The notes beneath the pieces were generated by a model that saw only the letters and a list, made by a program, of their open reading frames with translations, did not search any database and was not told the DNA's origin. This document shows, in pieces, positions 1-6,788 of a stretch of 64,000 nucleotides of DNA (within the stretch, counting starts at the first letter, position 1; each line of letters begins with the position of its first letter). Where the stretch lies: positions 155,032 through 219,031 of the forward strand of contig NZ_JALU01000016.1 in NCBI RefSeq assembly GCF_000525775.1, in the 5' to 3' direction. The translations under genes and the position numbers were made by a program. This DNA comes from Mogibacterium timidum ATCC 33093. GTDB taxonomy: Bacteria > Bacillota > Clostridia > Peptostreptococcales > Anaerovoracaceae.

Positions 1-1659
1 CGAGAGAGCAGTCGCAATCGCTACTGATAGAAGAGCGCTCCAGAACATGGTGAGTGTTGTATCGCCGGTTCCCGGTGCATGGATTTTCTTTGCCGTTTTC
101 TGAGAATTATCGGGTTTTGTTTTTGTTTGATCGTTCTCCTGATTCCTCGTCGTATGTTTCTCCTTCCATTGTGCAGTGAAGGTATGATCTCCCGTGACTC
201 GATAAGAATCCCCTGGATTATACCTTGATCCCTTCCAATAATCGAATGTGTAGCCATCACGAACAGGTGCCTTAGGCAATCTGATTATCGAACCCTCGGC
301 CGCTCTGAGCCTTATAATCCCCATATTGCCCTCAAGCTTTCCGCCGTTCAGATCATAAGTGATTGTACGGATCGGAGCCTGCCTGACAGACAGATAGTAA
401 GGGATTGCAAATCCAAACCCTGTATCCTGTGCATTATTGTACTTAAATGTTACGAGTATACGTGCATTATATTCCGCCTTTGACGGAGTTCCGGTCACCG
501 TGATGGTGGCATGATTGTTTTCGGTTTTATTTTTACCGATATTCAAGCCTTCAATGCTTGTTTCAACTCTGAAGGTATCCAGTGCTGCAGTCTGACTGCC
601 CTTATTCAGCGTAACAGGAAGACTGAAGTTGTGATTATAGTACCTGCCGGCTGTCGCCTGCCGCAGAATATTTGATGGTATGTTCAGGCCAATTCCGCCG
701 GATGGATCGGTTAAGGTAACGTTTTTGAATACAATGTTAGCGGTTTTATAGTCAATTGAGCCCATTACAGTGCAATTTTCGAGAACAACCTCTGCTCCGT
801 CCTCCACACTCAGTTGATTTTTTAAAATGCAGTTTTTAAAGTGAACCTTTGCTCCGTTCTTCACATGAAGATCCACAGAACCGAATGTATTGTCCTTGCC
901 GAAAGTGAAGTTTTCAACGGTGGTTTTCGTCCCGCTCCGGAAAATGAGGCCATGATTGCCGGATTTATACCGATATGGTGTAATTTCGGTGCCGCCCGGA
1001 CGAGATGCGTCCCCGCTCATTCTTTGCAAAGCCTTAGGTATGGAGAAATTCGGGTCACCGGCGTTTGAAGAACCGATGAAGATGGTTTCGATTTTAAATT
1101 CCCAGCTTGAAGCCGATTCCATCGCCGCTTTATTGTTCATATATATACTTTGCAGATGATTTCCGGAAGTGATGACAAAGTTATCATTTTGTGCCGGAGG
1201 ATTAGGATCACTGCCTCCGCCTTGTGCTTTCGGAGCGGCAGCGAGCGCAGCCTTGCCGGAATCCCGGGCTGCATTGGAGGACAGAGTAGCGTGACTGACT
1301 GAATCGACAGCCGCAACCGAATCCTGAGAAGCAGGTTTGCCGAGCAGGGCTTTTTCGAAGTGATCTCCGGCTCGCTTCATATATCTCTGATTTCGTTTAT
1401 TTGTCATGTCGGCATTGACATTGAAAGCTGCAATTTTTCCGTCCTTAACGGTGATGGTGATTAAAGGATTGTAATTAAAACGCTTTACCTTTGCCGCGTT
1501 GCTGCTATAGGTTCCGTCGGCGGCAATTTCACTGCCTGTCACCGCTGAAACTCCTGTCAGTGGCAGTATGATGACGGCACAAAGAATTAGTATAGAAAAA
1601 AGAGAGAGTTTTTTTGCTTTCCTGTGAAACAACAAGTGATCACGCACATTTATTTTCAT
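1..1659 (-). CDS. FMN-binding, sortase-anchored surface protein (3' end outside window)
   Basis: The frame is open for 553 codons from ATG 1659-1657 to the window edge, with no stop, so the C-terminus is missing. The start follows an AAGGAG-type site. Residues 1-39 form a signal peptide (basic start, then a hydrophobic stretch ending GVSA). Residues about 46-130 resemble an FMN_bind domain (DGTYSS near 48, ITVKDGKI near 75, DSVSHATLSS at 119-128); by family knowledge Thr125 is the likely site of covalent FMN attachment by ApbE. Residues about 170-420 are beta-rich, with 'NGAKVHFKNC'-type repeats, and resemble the middle of the surface protein at 3476. Residues about 432-499 form a Listeria-Bacteroides (InlB-type) repeat (TYDLNGG ... 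GYTFDYW ... FTAQW). An APGTGD sorting motif at 528-533 is followed by a hydrophobic segment. Inferred role: wall-anchored flavoprotein, possibly extracellular electron transfer. Confidence 0.85.
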   Translation of the reverse strand, partial: MKINVRDHLLFHRKAKKLSLFSILILCAVIILPLTGVSAVTGSEIAADGTYSSNAAKVKRFNYNPLITITVKDGKIAAFNVNADMTNKRNQRYMKRAGDHFEKALLGKPASQDSVAAVDSVSHATLSSNAARDSGKAALAAAPKAQGGGSDPNPPAQNDNFVITSGNHLQSIYMNNKAAMESASSWEFKIETIFIGSSNAGDPNFSIPKALQRMSGDASRPGGTEITPYRYKSGNHGLIFRSGTKTTVENFTFGKDNTFGSVDLHVKNGAKVHFKNCILKNQLSVEDGAEVVLENCTVMGSIDYKTANIVFKNVTLTDPSGGIGLNIPSNILRQATAGRYYNHNFSLPVTLNKGSQTAALDTFRVETSIEGLNIGKNKTENNHATITVTGTPSKAEYNARILVTFKYNNAQDTGFGFAIPYYLSVRQAPIRTITYDLNGGKLEGNMGIIRLRAAEGSIIRLPKAPVRDGYTFDYWKGSRYNPGDSYRVTGDHTFTAQWKEKHTTRNQENDQTKTKPDNSQKTAKKIHAPGTGDTTLTMFWSALLSVAIATALS

Positions 1660-1697
1660 TTGACAAATACTCCTTGCTGATATAGTAAAAAGAGGAT

Positions 1698-1725
1698 AAC
1701 AGTTAGTTAGTCTTATCTAACTGTT
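1698..1725. promoter_or_regulatory. Palindromic operator 1 (AGTTAG-N10-CTAACT)
   Basis: Nine-base arms AACAGTTAG (1698-1706) and CTAACTGTT (1717-1725) flank 10 bases. The site lies just downstream of the -10 box, over the expected transcription start. The inner AGTTAG-N10-CTAACT recurs with identical spacing at 3341-3362, ahead of the other surface-protein gene. The geometry suits a dimeric repressor, for example TetR type (inference); no regulator gene adjoins. Confidence 0.7.
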
Positions 1726-1732
1726 TGTTTGA

Positions 1733-1761
1733 ATTATATCCATCATTCAGCAGTATGTCAA
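1733..1761 (-). promoter_or_regulatory. Consensus sigma-A promoter of the FMN-binding surface protein
   Basis: Read on the minus strand, a perfect TTGACA (1761-1756) and a perfect TATAAT (1738-1733) are separated by 17 bp, about 75 bp upstream of the start codon at 1659. A promoter this strong normally needs a repressor, which fits the palindrome directly downstream of it. Confidence 0.85.
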
Positions 1762-1825
1762 TAACGTTACAAATAAGTACATTTCAAACAGATCAACGTA
1801 TTCAAAGAAAACTTGAATTAGAGGA

Positions 1826-1999
1826 ATTCCCGCAGATCCTGTTCATTATGGAGGAGTGACATATGAGATAGGACAGGCTAACAATGCGTTGATTTACCCG
1901 GGACTTGGATTAGGCAGTATTGCTGTCAATTCCAAGCTTGTAACGGATGAAATGATATCGGCATACCGGCCTCTCGTTGAAGCTTTTGCACCGTGTTAG
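1826..1999 (+). pseudogene. Remnant of malolactic/malic enzyme (C-terminal piece)
   Basis: An open stretch of 57 codons ends at TAG 1997-1999 and has no start codon; an in-frame TGA lies at 1814-1816. It reads ...[20 protein letters not shown] followed by [19 protein letters not shown]. This is the conserved C-terminal part of NAD-dependent malolactic/malic enzymes, which have a '[14 protein letters not shown]' segment. The rest of that gene, normally about 540 codons, is absent, and the surface-protein promoter region begins right upstream. It is a decayed fragment, probably left by the rearrangement that brought in the surface gene. Its last bases overlap the end of the convergent hydrolase gene. 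Confidence 0.8.
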
Positions 2000-2937
2000 G
2001 CGTTTTCCCATTTCAGCTCTGAATCCTGTCTTATAATGCTGTAAATTTTGCTTCTGACATGCCTTGATTCAGGCAGAAAGCCTGCTGCTGCCCATGTGTG
2101 CATCATTCCCTCGCCGATATAAGCTCTCATCACAACATTTTCAGACGCAGCCTTTTGCTTTGCTTCGTCAAGCTCTGCCAGCAGCACCTCATGTGAGCCG
2201 AAGATTACATATATATCAGGGAGCCCTTTCCAAGAGAAATCTACATTGGATTTCATATATTCCGCTCCTGTAAAATTTACAATATCCATAGCCTTATTTT
2301 CAGAGATGTAATCGACAGGTACTACACAATCCAGTTTGTCGAGCTGTGCCATCCTTTCCTTCTGCTTCTCTGTGGGGGGAATTCGAAAGGCGGGAGAATG
2401 CAGTATAAGCTTATCCGGCATAGGGAGATTGAGGTTTTTATCGACGATATGAATACATATATTCTGAGCCAGGGAAGCTCCGCTCGAGAGACCGAAAAAG
2501 GTGATATCTGTCGGCTTAAAGGCTCTTAAAGCCTCTATGTATACGTTAACTCCCGCTTCTACAATTTCCAAGGCCGAAGCTTTTGGAAATAAAGGATACC
2601 ACACCAGCCATACATCAGCATTCGTTTCATTTGCCATCTCCTGAGCGAACTCAAAATCACCTGCATTTCCCGGCATAAAATATCCGCCGCCAAAAAAGTA
2701 CAGAACAACGCCGTTTGCGAGACTACCCTCCGGACTGATTGCGTAGTATACAGTACCGTTTGCTTCTCTCTCTTCAAAATTATATTTCCTATGAAGCTTT
2801 TTAAGCGGTAGCACAGACTGCTGTCTTTTCAACTGCTTTTCAAAAAACTTTTCCGGTTCCGTTGCAGCGTTTTTCATCATCGGCTTTACAAAATGTCTGA
2901 ACATAAATTCAGTTAACCTGTATCTTATACTAATCAT
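1996..2937 (-). CDS. Alpha/beta hydrolase, hormone-sensitive-lipase-like (Abhydrolase_3)
   Basis: A 313-residue protein without signal peptide. An oxyanion-hole motif, [10 protein letters not shown] (near residues 80-89, equivalent to HGGG in the family), is followed by the nucleophile elbow GLSSG (GxSxG) near residue 150. An acidic residue and a final HTW motif near residue 285 could complete a Ser-Asp-His triad. This matches the HSL/acetyl-hydrolase family, which cleaves short-chain esters. The canonical HGGG is changed to FGGG, so activity may differ. The gene stands alone, convergent with the malic-enzyme remnant. The substrate is unknown. Confidence 0.75.
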   Translation of the reverse strand: MISIRYRLTEFMFRHFVKPMMKNAATEPEKFFEKQLKRQQSVLPLKKLHRKYNFEEREANGTVYYAISPEGSLANGVVLYFFGGGYFMPGNAGDFEFAQEMANETNADVWLVWYPLFPKASALEIVEAGVNVYIEALRAFKPTDITFFGLSSGASLAQNICIHIVDKNLNLPMPDKLILHSPAFRIPPTEKQKERMAQLDKLDCVVPVDYISENKAMDIVNFTGAEYMKSNVDFSWKGLPDIYVIFGSHEVLLAELDEAKQKAASENVVMRAYIGEGMMHTWAAAGFLPESRHVRSKIYSIIRQDSELKWENA

Positions 2938-3303
2938 AGTTCCTTATCTCCACCAAAAAATTATATTTATATAGTTAGTATACCTTAACCTCGTCTTTTT
3001 ATCTATTGCAATTATGAGGATTTTATTTGATATCCGCTCTGTACATGTGGACGGACAACTTCTAATAAGCATAGCAGACTGAATTTGAAGGAGTGTCAGG
3101 AGTTTTTAATGTTCAATGCGTCTTATATTGCATCAACACGTAAATGTACGGGTCAACGAGTTCAAACACCACATACCGAATAGTGATAGAAAACCTGACG
3201 GCATCTTTCTGACTACCGTAGCGGAGATTAGTAAGCTTTAATAGTGACTACCGATAGTTAGCGAGTAATAGTAAAAAATTGTGCTATTTGTGTTATTACA
3301 ATA
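2938..3303. other. Intergenic stretch, no gene recognised
   Basis: AT-rich sequence between the hydrolase start and the promoter region of the second surface protein. No open frame with a ribosome binding site, no RNA fold and no protein fragment was recognised on either strand. Confidence 0.5.
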
Positions 3304-3332
3304 TTGAATTCTTAAAATTCATATGTTAGACT
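3304..3332 (+). promoter_or_regulatory. Possible promoter of second surface protein
   Basis: TTGAAT (3304-3309) and TAGACT (3327-3332) are 17 bp apart, a moderate match to sigma-A consensus. The operator palindrome starts two bases after the -10 box, the same arrangement as at the first surface gene. The elements are weaker than at 1733-1761, so the assignment is tentative. Confidence 0.45.
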
Positions 3333-3333
3333 A

Positions 3334-3369
3334 CCAGATGAGTTAGTTAATACGAACTAACTGATCTGG
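3334..3369. promoter_or_regulatory. Palindromic operator 2 (extended inverted repeat)
   Basis: A 36-bp inverted repeat with 15-base arms (3334-3348 and 3355-3369), a single mismatch and a 6-base centre. Its core AGTTAG-N10-CTAACT (3341-3362) has the same sequence and spacing as the operator at 1701-1722. It lies upstream of the start at 3476 and is not followed by a T-run, so an operator is likelier than a terminator. Confidence 0.7.
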
Positions 3370-3475
3370 TGAATATGTAAGTCGTATTCTATTGAGATAG
3401 TATGTGCCGATTTCAGATAAATCAGTGATAGATTATCTGAAAGCACAGCAGGCTCTCTATATGAAAGGGAAAATA

Positions 3476-5134
3476 ATGAGCTATATAAGGAGAAAAGGAG
3501 CCGTATTTGTATTATTGCTGGTTTTCAGCATTGTATTTTGCGGAATACATCCTGTCTCTGCCGAAAGCAGGACGCAGGATGTATATAAGCCTTACGATGT
3601 TTCCGTACAGTCCGGAAGCGCAGCGTACGGATTTACCGACGGCGATAAGTGGGGTGCGGTATATGAGAAGATTACGGGAGAAGCCGGAACGAAGAAGATA
3701 TCGATATGGTATTCTGCCGACGGTGTTCATTATTACTTGGTTGAAACGAGTAAAGAATATAAATCCGGCATCGGATATGTCTACACGTTTAAGGCTAACG
3801 GAGAGGTTCTGTACGAAGGTCAAAACGGTAAGATGGACGCAGCTATGATTGCCAAGCTGTATGATGCCAAACTGACTAAAACTATCTATAGCGGAAAAGA
3901 AACAGTCAACGGCAAGACCTTTGACGGACCGGTAGAGGTTGAAGCAGGTGCAAATATCAATTTTGTGAACTGCAAGTTTGATTCGAGCAATTCGGGATTG
4001 ACTACATTTGGTACGTCAAACGTTTCGAACAGCGAATTTACAGATTGTACTGCTGTGAACAAAGGTAACGGTGTGACATACATATCCGATACATCCTTCG
4101 GACATGTTGCAAGCTCCTCAAATATGTATGGGAGCACATCCTCTGTGGTAGGAGTCAAGCTGAAGAGCAACCGTCTTTCGGACGCTGTAAAGGGCAAGCC
4201 CTATAGTGAATCGCTGATTTTTCCGGATTTTCCATACACATACTATCCAGGTTCTTTCGGGCAAAAAACCACAGTGCAGCTGCATTACGACAGGATTGGT
4301 GTTATAGGAACACTTCCCGATGGGCTTTCTGCGGAAGCTGCAAAGCATGATGAAACTGCGAAGCGGACGGTCGTAGATATAAAAGGGACACCTTCAAAGG
4401 AAGGAACTGATCAAAGGTTCAGTGTTCGTTTCCAGGAAGACCTTTCAAAGTTGGATATAACTGTACCGATGCTTATAAATGTCAACACATATAGCTTGGA
4501 GTACAGAGTGATAGGTGATTCGCCTGCAGGATTCACTGTTCCGAATAAAGTAACAGGGTTGGGACATGAAGAGGTCGTTAACCTGAACAAGGCACCAAAA
4601 AGAATCGTTGCACCCAAAAACGGGGAGAACGGCGTATGGGAGTTTACCGGCTGGTCTACAGACAAGGATAATCTCGACACAAGCATAGTCGAATCTGTCA
4701 AAGTGACAAAAGATGAGATTGTGTATGGTAAGTGGAAATTTACTCCTATGAAAAAGCTTCACGTAACTAAGAAGTGGGAAGGAAAGAAACAACGGGAGGC
4801 TTATTTCCTTGTTGAAAAAATACTGAACGGTAAGACTGAAGTAATTAATCAGAAGGATGGCAACGGCAGCTACATACCTTACAAGATAGTTACCGGCAGC
4901 TACATACCTTACAAGATAGTTACCGGCAGTCCTAAGGTAGTCGAGGTTGAGAATGAAAACGGTGCAAGCTATAGGATTATCGAAACTGACAATAAGGGCG
5001 TTAAAGTCAAGGATAAAGAGATTACCCTTAATGGTACTAAATATGCTGTAAGCTATAAGCTCTATAAGGGCGGGGAGTTCGAGATTACAAATAGAGAAAT
5101 CGTCAATCAAAATGGGGGGGTTACCGCACAATAA
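3476..5134 (+). CDS. Secreted surface protein with SHIRT-like and Cna-B-like domains, anchor out of frame
   Basis: The start ATG 3476 was chosen because AAAGGG lies 7 bases upstream and a signal peptide follows at once (MSYIRRKGAVFVLLL..., cleavage after PVSA at residue 29); the frame is open upstream to ATG 3404. Residues about 30-335 are beta-rich, with 'GANINFVNCKF' and 'IKGTPSKEGT' segments like those of the surface protein at 1-1659. Residues about 340-415 look like a SHIRT stalk domain (VIGDSPAGFTVP ... WEFTGW). Residues about 426-540 look like a Cna-B domain (LHVTKKWEG ... FEITN). The frame ends at TAA 5132-5134, 12 bases after seven G (5114-5120). One base less in that run would continue the frame into SPKTGD, a hydrophobic segment and KRRK. 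As written the product is secreted but not anchored. The gene is either phase-variable or broken. Confidence 0.8.
   Translation: MSYIRRKGAVFVLLLVFSIVFCGIHPVSAESRTQDVYKPYDVSVQSGSAAYGFTDGDKWGAVYEKITGEAGTKKISIWYSADGVHYYLVETSKEYKSGIGYVYTFKANGEVLYEGQNGKMDAAMIAKLYDAKLTKTIYSGKETVNGKTFDGPVEVEAGANINFVNCKFDSSNSGLTTFGTSNVSNSEFTDCTAVNKGNGVTYISDTSFGHVASSSNMYGSTSSVVGVKLKSNRLSDAVKGKPYSESLIFPDFPYTYYPGSFGQKTTVQLHYDRIGVIGTLPDGLSAEAAKHDETAKRTVVDIKGTPSKEGTDQRFSVRFQEDLSKLDITVPMLINVNTYSLEYRVIGDSPAGFTVPNKVTGLGHEEVVNLNKAPKRIVAPKNGENGVWEFTGWSTDKDNLDTSIVESVKVTKDEIVYGKWKFTPMKKLHVTKKWEGKKQREAYFLVEKILNGKTEVINQKDGNGSYIPYKIVTGSYIPYKIVTGSPKVVEVENENGASYRIIETDNKGVKVKDKEITLNGTKYAVSYKLYKGGEFEITNREIVNQNGGVTAQ
4865..4924 (+). repeat. 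Perfect 30-bp tandem duplication inside the Cna-B-like domain
   Basis: The 30-base unit at 4865-4894 is repeated exactly at 4895-4924, followed by a further GGCAG. It encodes GSYIPYKIVT twice and keeps the frame. Exact identity points to a recent slippage or recombination event, inserting ten residues into a beta-sandwich domain. Confidence 0.95.
5114..5120 (+). repeat. Poly-G tract (7 G), candidate slippage site
   Basis: Seven consecutive G lie 12 bases before the stop of the surface protein. With six (or nine) G, the frame would run into a complete cell-wall sorting signal. Such homopolymers near gene ends are typical contingency loci, but a sequencing or assembly error in the run cannot be excluded. 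Confidence 0.75.
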
Positions 5135-5252
5135 ATCAACGAACAAAACATCACCAAAAACAGGAGACGGTAATGTCGGCGGAGGATATTTGTTCCTCCT
5201 ATGCAGTGCTTCTGTAATTCTCGGGCTGGTCAAAAGACGTAAAATGAACTGA
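5121..5252 (+). other. Out-of-frame cell-wall sorting signal of the surface protein
   Basis: Read one frame away from the upstream gene, this stretch encodes LPHNKSTNKTSPKTGD, a glycine-rich linker, about 18 hydrophobic residues (YLFLLCSASVILGLV) and KRRKMN, then TGA at 5250-5252. SPKTG (5151-5165) is an LPXTG-like sortase motif. It has no start or ribosome binding site of its own, so it can only be translated as the C-terminus of the gene at 3476. Confidence 0.85.
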
Positions 5253-5264
5253 GCTTAAAAAATT

Positions 5265-5300
5265 GAGGAAACCGATCGAATGTCGGTTTCCTCGATTTTA
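5265..5300. terminator. Bidirectional intrinsic terminator
   Basis: A perfect 11-bp stem, GAGGAAACCGA / TCGGTTTCCTC, with a 7-base loop is followed by GATTTTA on the plus strand and, read on the minus strand, by CAATTTTTTAAG. It can end both the surface-protein transcript and the convergent aldolase transcript. Confidence 0.85.
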
Positions 5301-5357
5301 TGTGTAAGAGCAGCACCTATATTTTATTACGAATAGCCAAAATTTATTCACAAATCA

Positions 5358-6572
5358 TTAATTGTCTTCAGGGAGATCCGATTTGATCAACGATTCGCCA
5401 TAGCCGAGCATATTACATGCTGTCTCCTCAATTGCGTCAGCCATTACGGAAGCGTCATCGAGATTTTCAGCACAGAAAATAGGACCCCTGTTTGCGATGA
5501 CGCAGATGCTGTTGTTTTCAAGTGCTGTGAGAACGCTGTTAATAAATTCAGGTGTATGCGGCTCAACGTGCTTGCTTGCGCTTACATCACCCAGAATCGC
5601 ATGAAGACCGGGATCGGAAATTCTGAAACCGGCTTGTGCTGCGGCGAACACGCTTAAACCGTGCGAGTGAGTCCGGATAATCGCGTTCCATTCAGGATGG
5701 GCTCTGTAAATGGCAGCATGCAAATCAAATTCACTGGAAGGAACTCTTTGAATATGTTCGTATTCAAGCGTATTTATATCCACCTTGACTATGTCCTCGG
5801 TACGAATGTTGGCGTATTCCATGGCAGATGGAGTTACAAGCATCTCCTGACTATTGAGTCGAACGGACATATTGCCCCATGAACCGTGGAATAGACCAAG
5901 ATACTTGAGCTTGTGACTGCAATCAATCATGTCATTTCTTATCTTGAATTCGTCTTGGGAAATATTTACAAAATCAACCTGACCGCCTGAGTTGACGTTT
6001 GAATACATACTGTTATGTAATCTGTTCGTCCTGATAGCCTCTTCATCAGTCAAATGCTTGATGCCTCCGATTTTGCTTCCATACATTTCGGCTTCTATGC
6101 TCTTCTCTATGATCTTCACTATTGAAACAGCATCCTTCATGTTGTCACTGACACTGAAAATACCTTTTCCTCGAACTAAGCAACCGGATCTGTTTTTGAG
6201 TGCAGCCAGCAGTTGCTTTGATGTTGTATCCTCGGCGACTCTGACATCCTGACCGACAAGCCCTGCCAAATCATATAGCGCAGGCTTCATGAGCTTTGCA
6301 GTTGAGGAGTAGAGCGCAGAAGGCTCCGTGCAGGCAAATATCATGACGTTTATATCCCTTCTTGAACTCAAGAGCTTGCCTGCATCACCGGTCTTTATAT
6401 CATATAGCCGAATATCGGAATTTTTGATTGTATCAAGAACCAGTCCCGGCTTTGACATTAAATAGGTGTCGTTATCAACACGTATAATAATTGATCCATA
6501 GCCCTTAGTGTATCTATCTGTAAAGTCGGAGGAGTATTTTACTATAAGCTCCCTTGCCTGTATTTCGTTCAT
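5358..6572 (-). CDS. Class II aldolase/adducin-family protein, two-domain and divergent
   Basis: A 404-residue protein, about twice the length of a single AraD/FucA domain. The C-terminal half (about 205-395) carries the family features: GLFHGSWGNMSVR, SEFDLHAAIY with the catalytic-type Glu, and the zinc pair in RTHSHGLS. The third zinc ligand of the fuculose-aldolase family, the His of the '(A/H)NHG' motif, appears as Arg in ANRGPIF. The N-terminal half looks like a degenerate copy of the same fold (LMSKPG, CLVRGKGIF) without the His pair. Metal binding and aldol cleavage may therefore be altered or lost. It stands alone on the minus strand with its own terminator; no sugar kinase or isomerase is near. 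The substrate is unknown. Confidence 0.7.
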   Translation of the reverse strand: MNEIQARELIVKYSSDFTDRYTKGYGSIIIRVDNDTYLMSKPGLVLDTIKNSDIRLYDIKTGDAGKLLSSRRDINVMIFACTEPSALYSSTAKLMKPALYDLAGLVGQDVRVAEDTTSKQLLAALKNRSGCLVRGKGIFSVSDNMKDAVSIVKIIEKSIEAEMYGSKIGGIKHLTDEEAIRTNRLHNSMYSNVNSGGQVDFVNISQDEFKIRNDMIDCSHKLKYLGLFHGSWGNMSVRLNSQEMLVTPSAMEYANIRTEDIVKVDINTLEYEHIQRVPSSEFDLHAAIYRAHPEWNAIIRTHSHGLSVFAAAQAGFRISDPGLHAILGDVSASKHVEPHTPEFINSVLTALENNSICVIANRGPIFCAENLDDASVMADAIEETACNMLGYGESLIKSDLPEDN

Positions 6573-6788
6573 TTCTATACCTCTTTTATTCTAAAAGCAC
6601 CTGTAAGGATGCCAGTTCGTTTCAAAAAATCAGGTCACGAGGATACGTGCCTTTCTAAATGTTTGTATTCGATCATCCGGCTGATTAAAGACAGCTAAAT
6701 TATACCATCGCCCATATATCTTATGTGGAGAGCAAAAGGAAACTTACACATATTAACTTAATGTATATGTGATATATGTGAGCGCTGC

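Noticed and set aside
3404..3475. Longer N-terminus of the second surface protein from ATG 3404
   Set aside because: It would put about 24 residues before the signal peptide, and the ATG at 3476 has AAAGGG at ideal spacing.
4445..5233. 262-codon minus-strand frame opposite the surface protein
   Set aside because: Antisense to a protein with signal peptide and recognisable domains; low-complexity translation of the duplicated segment.
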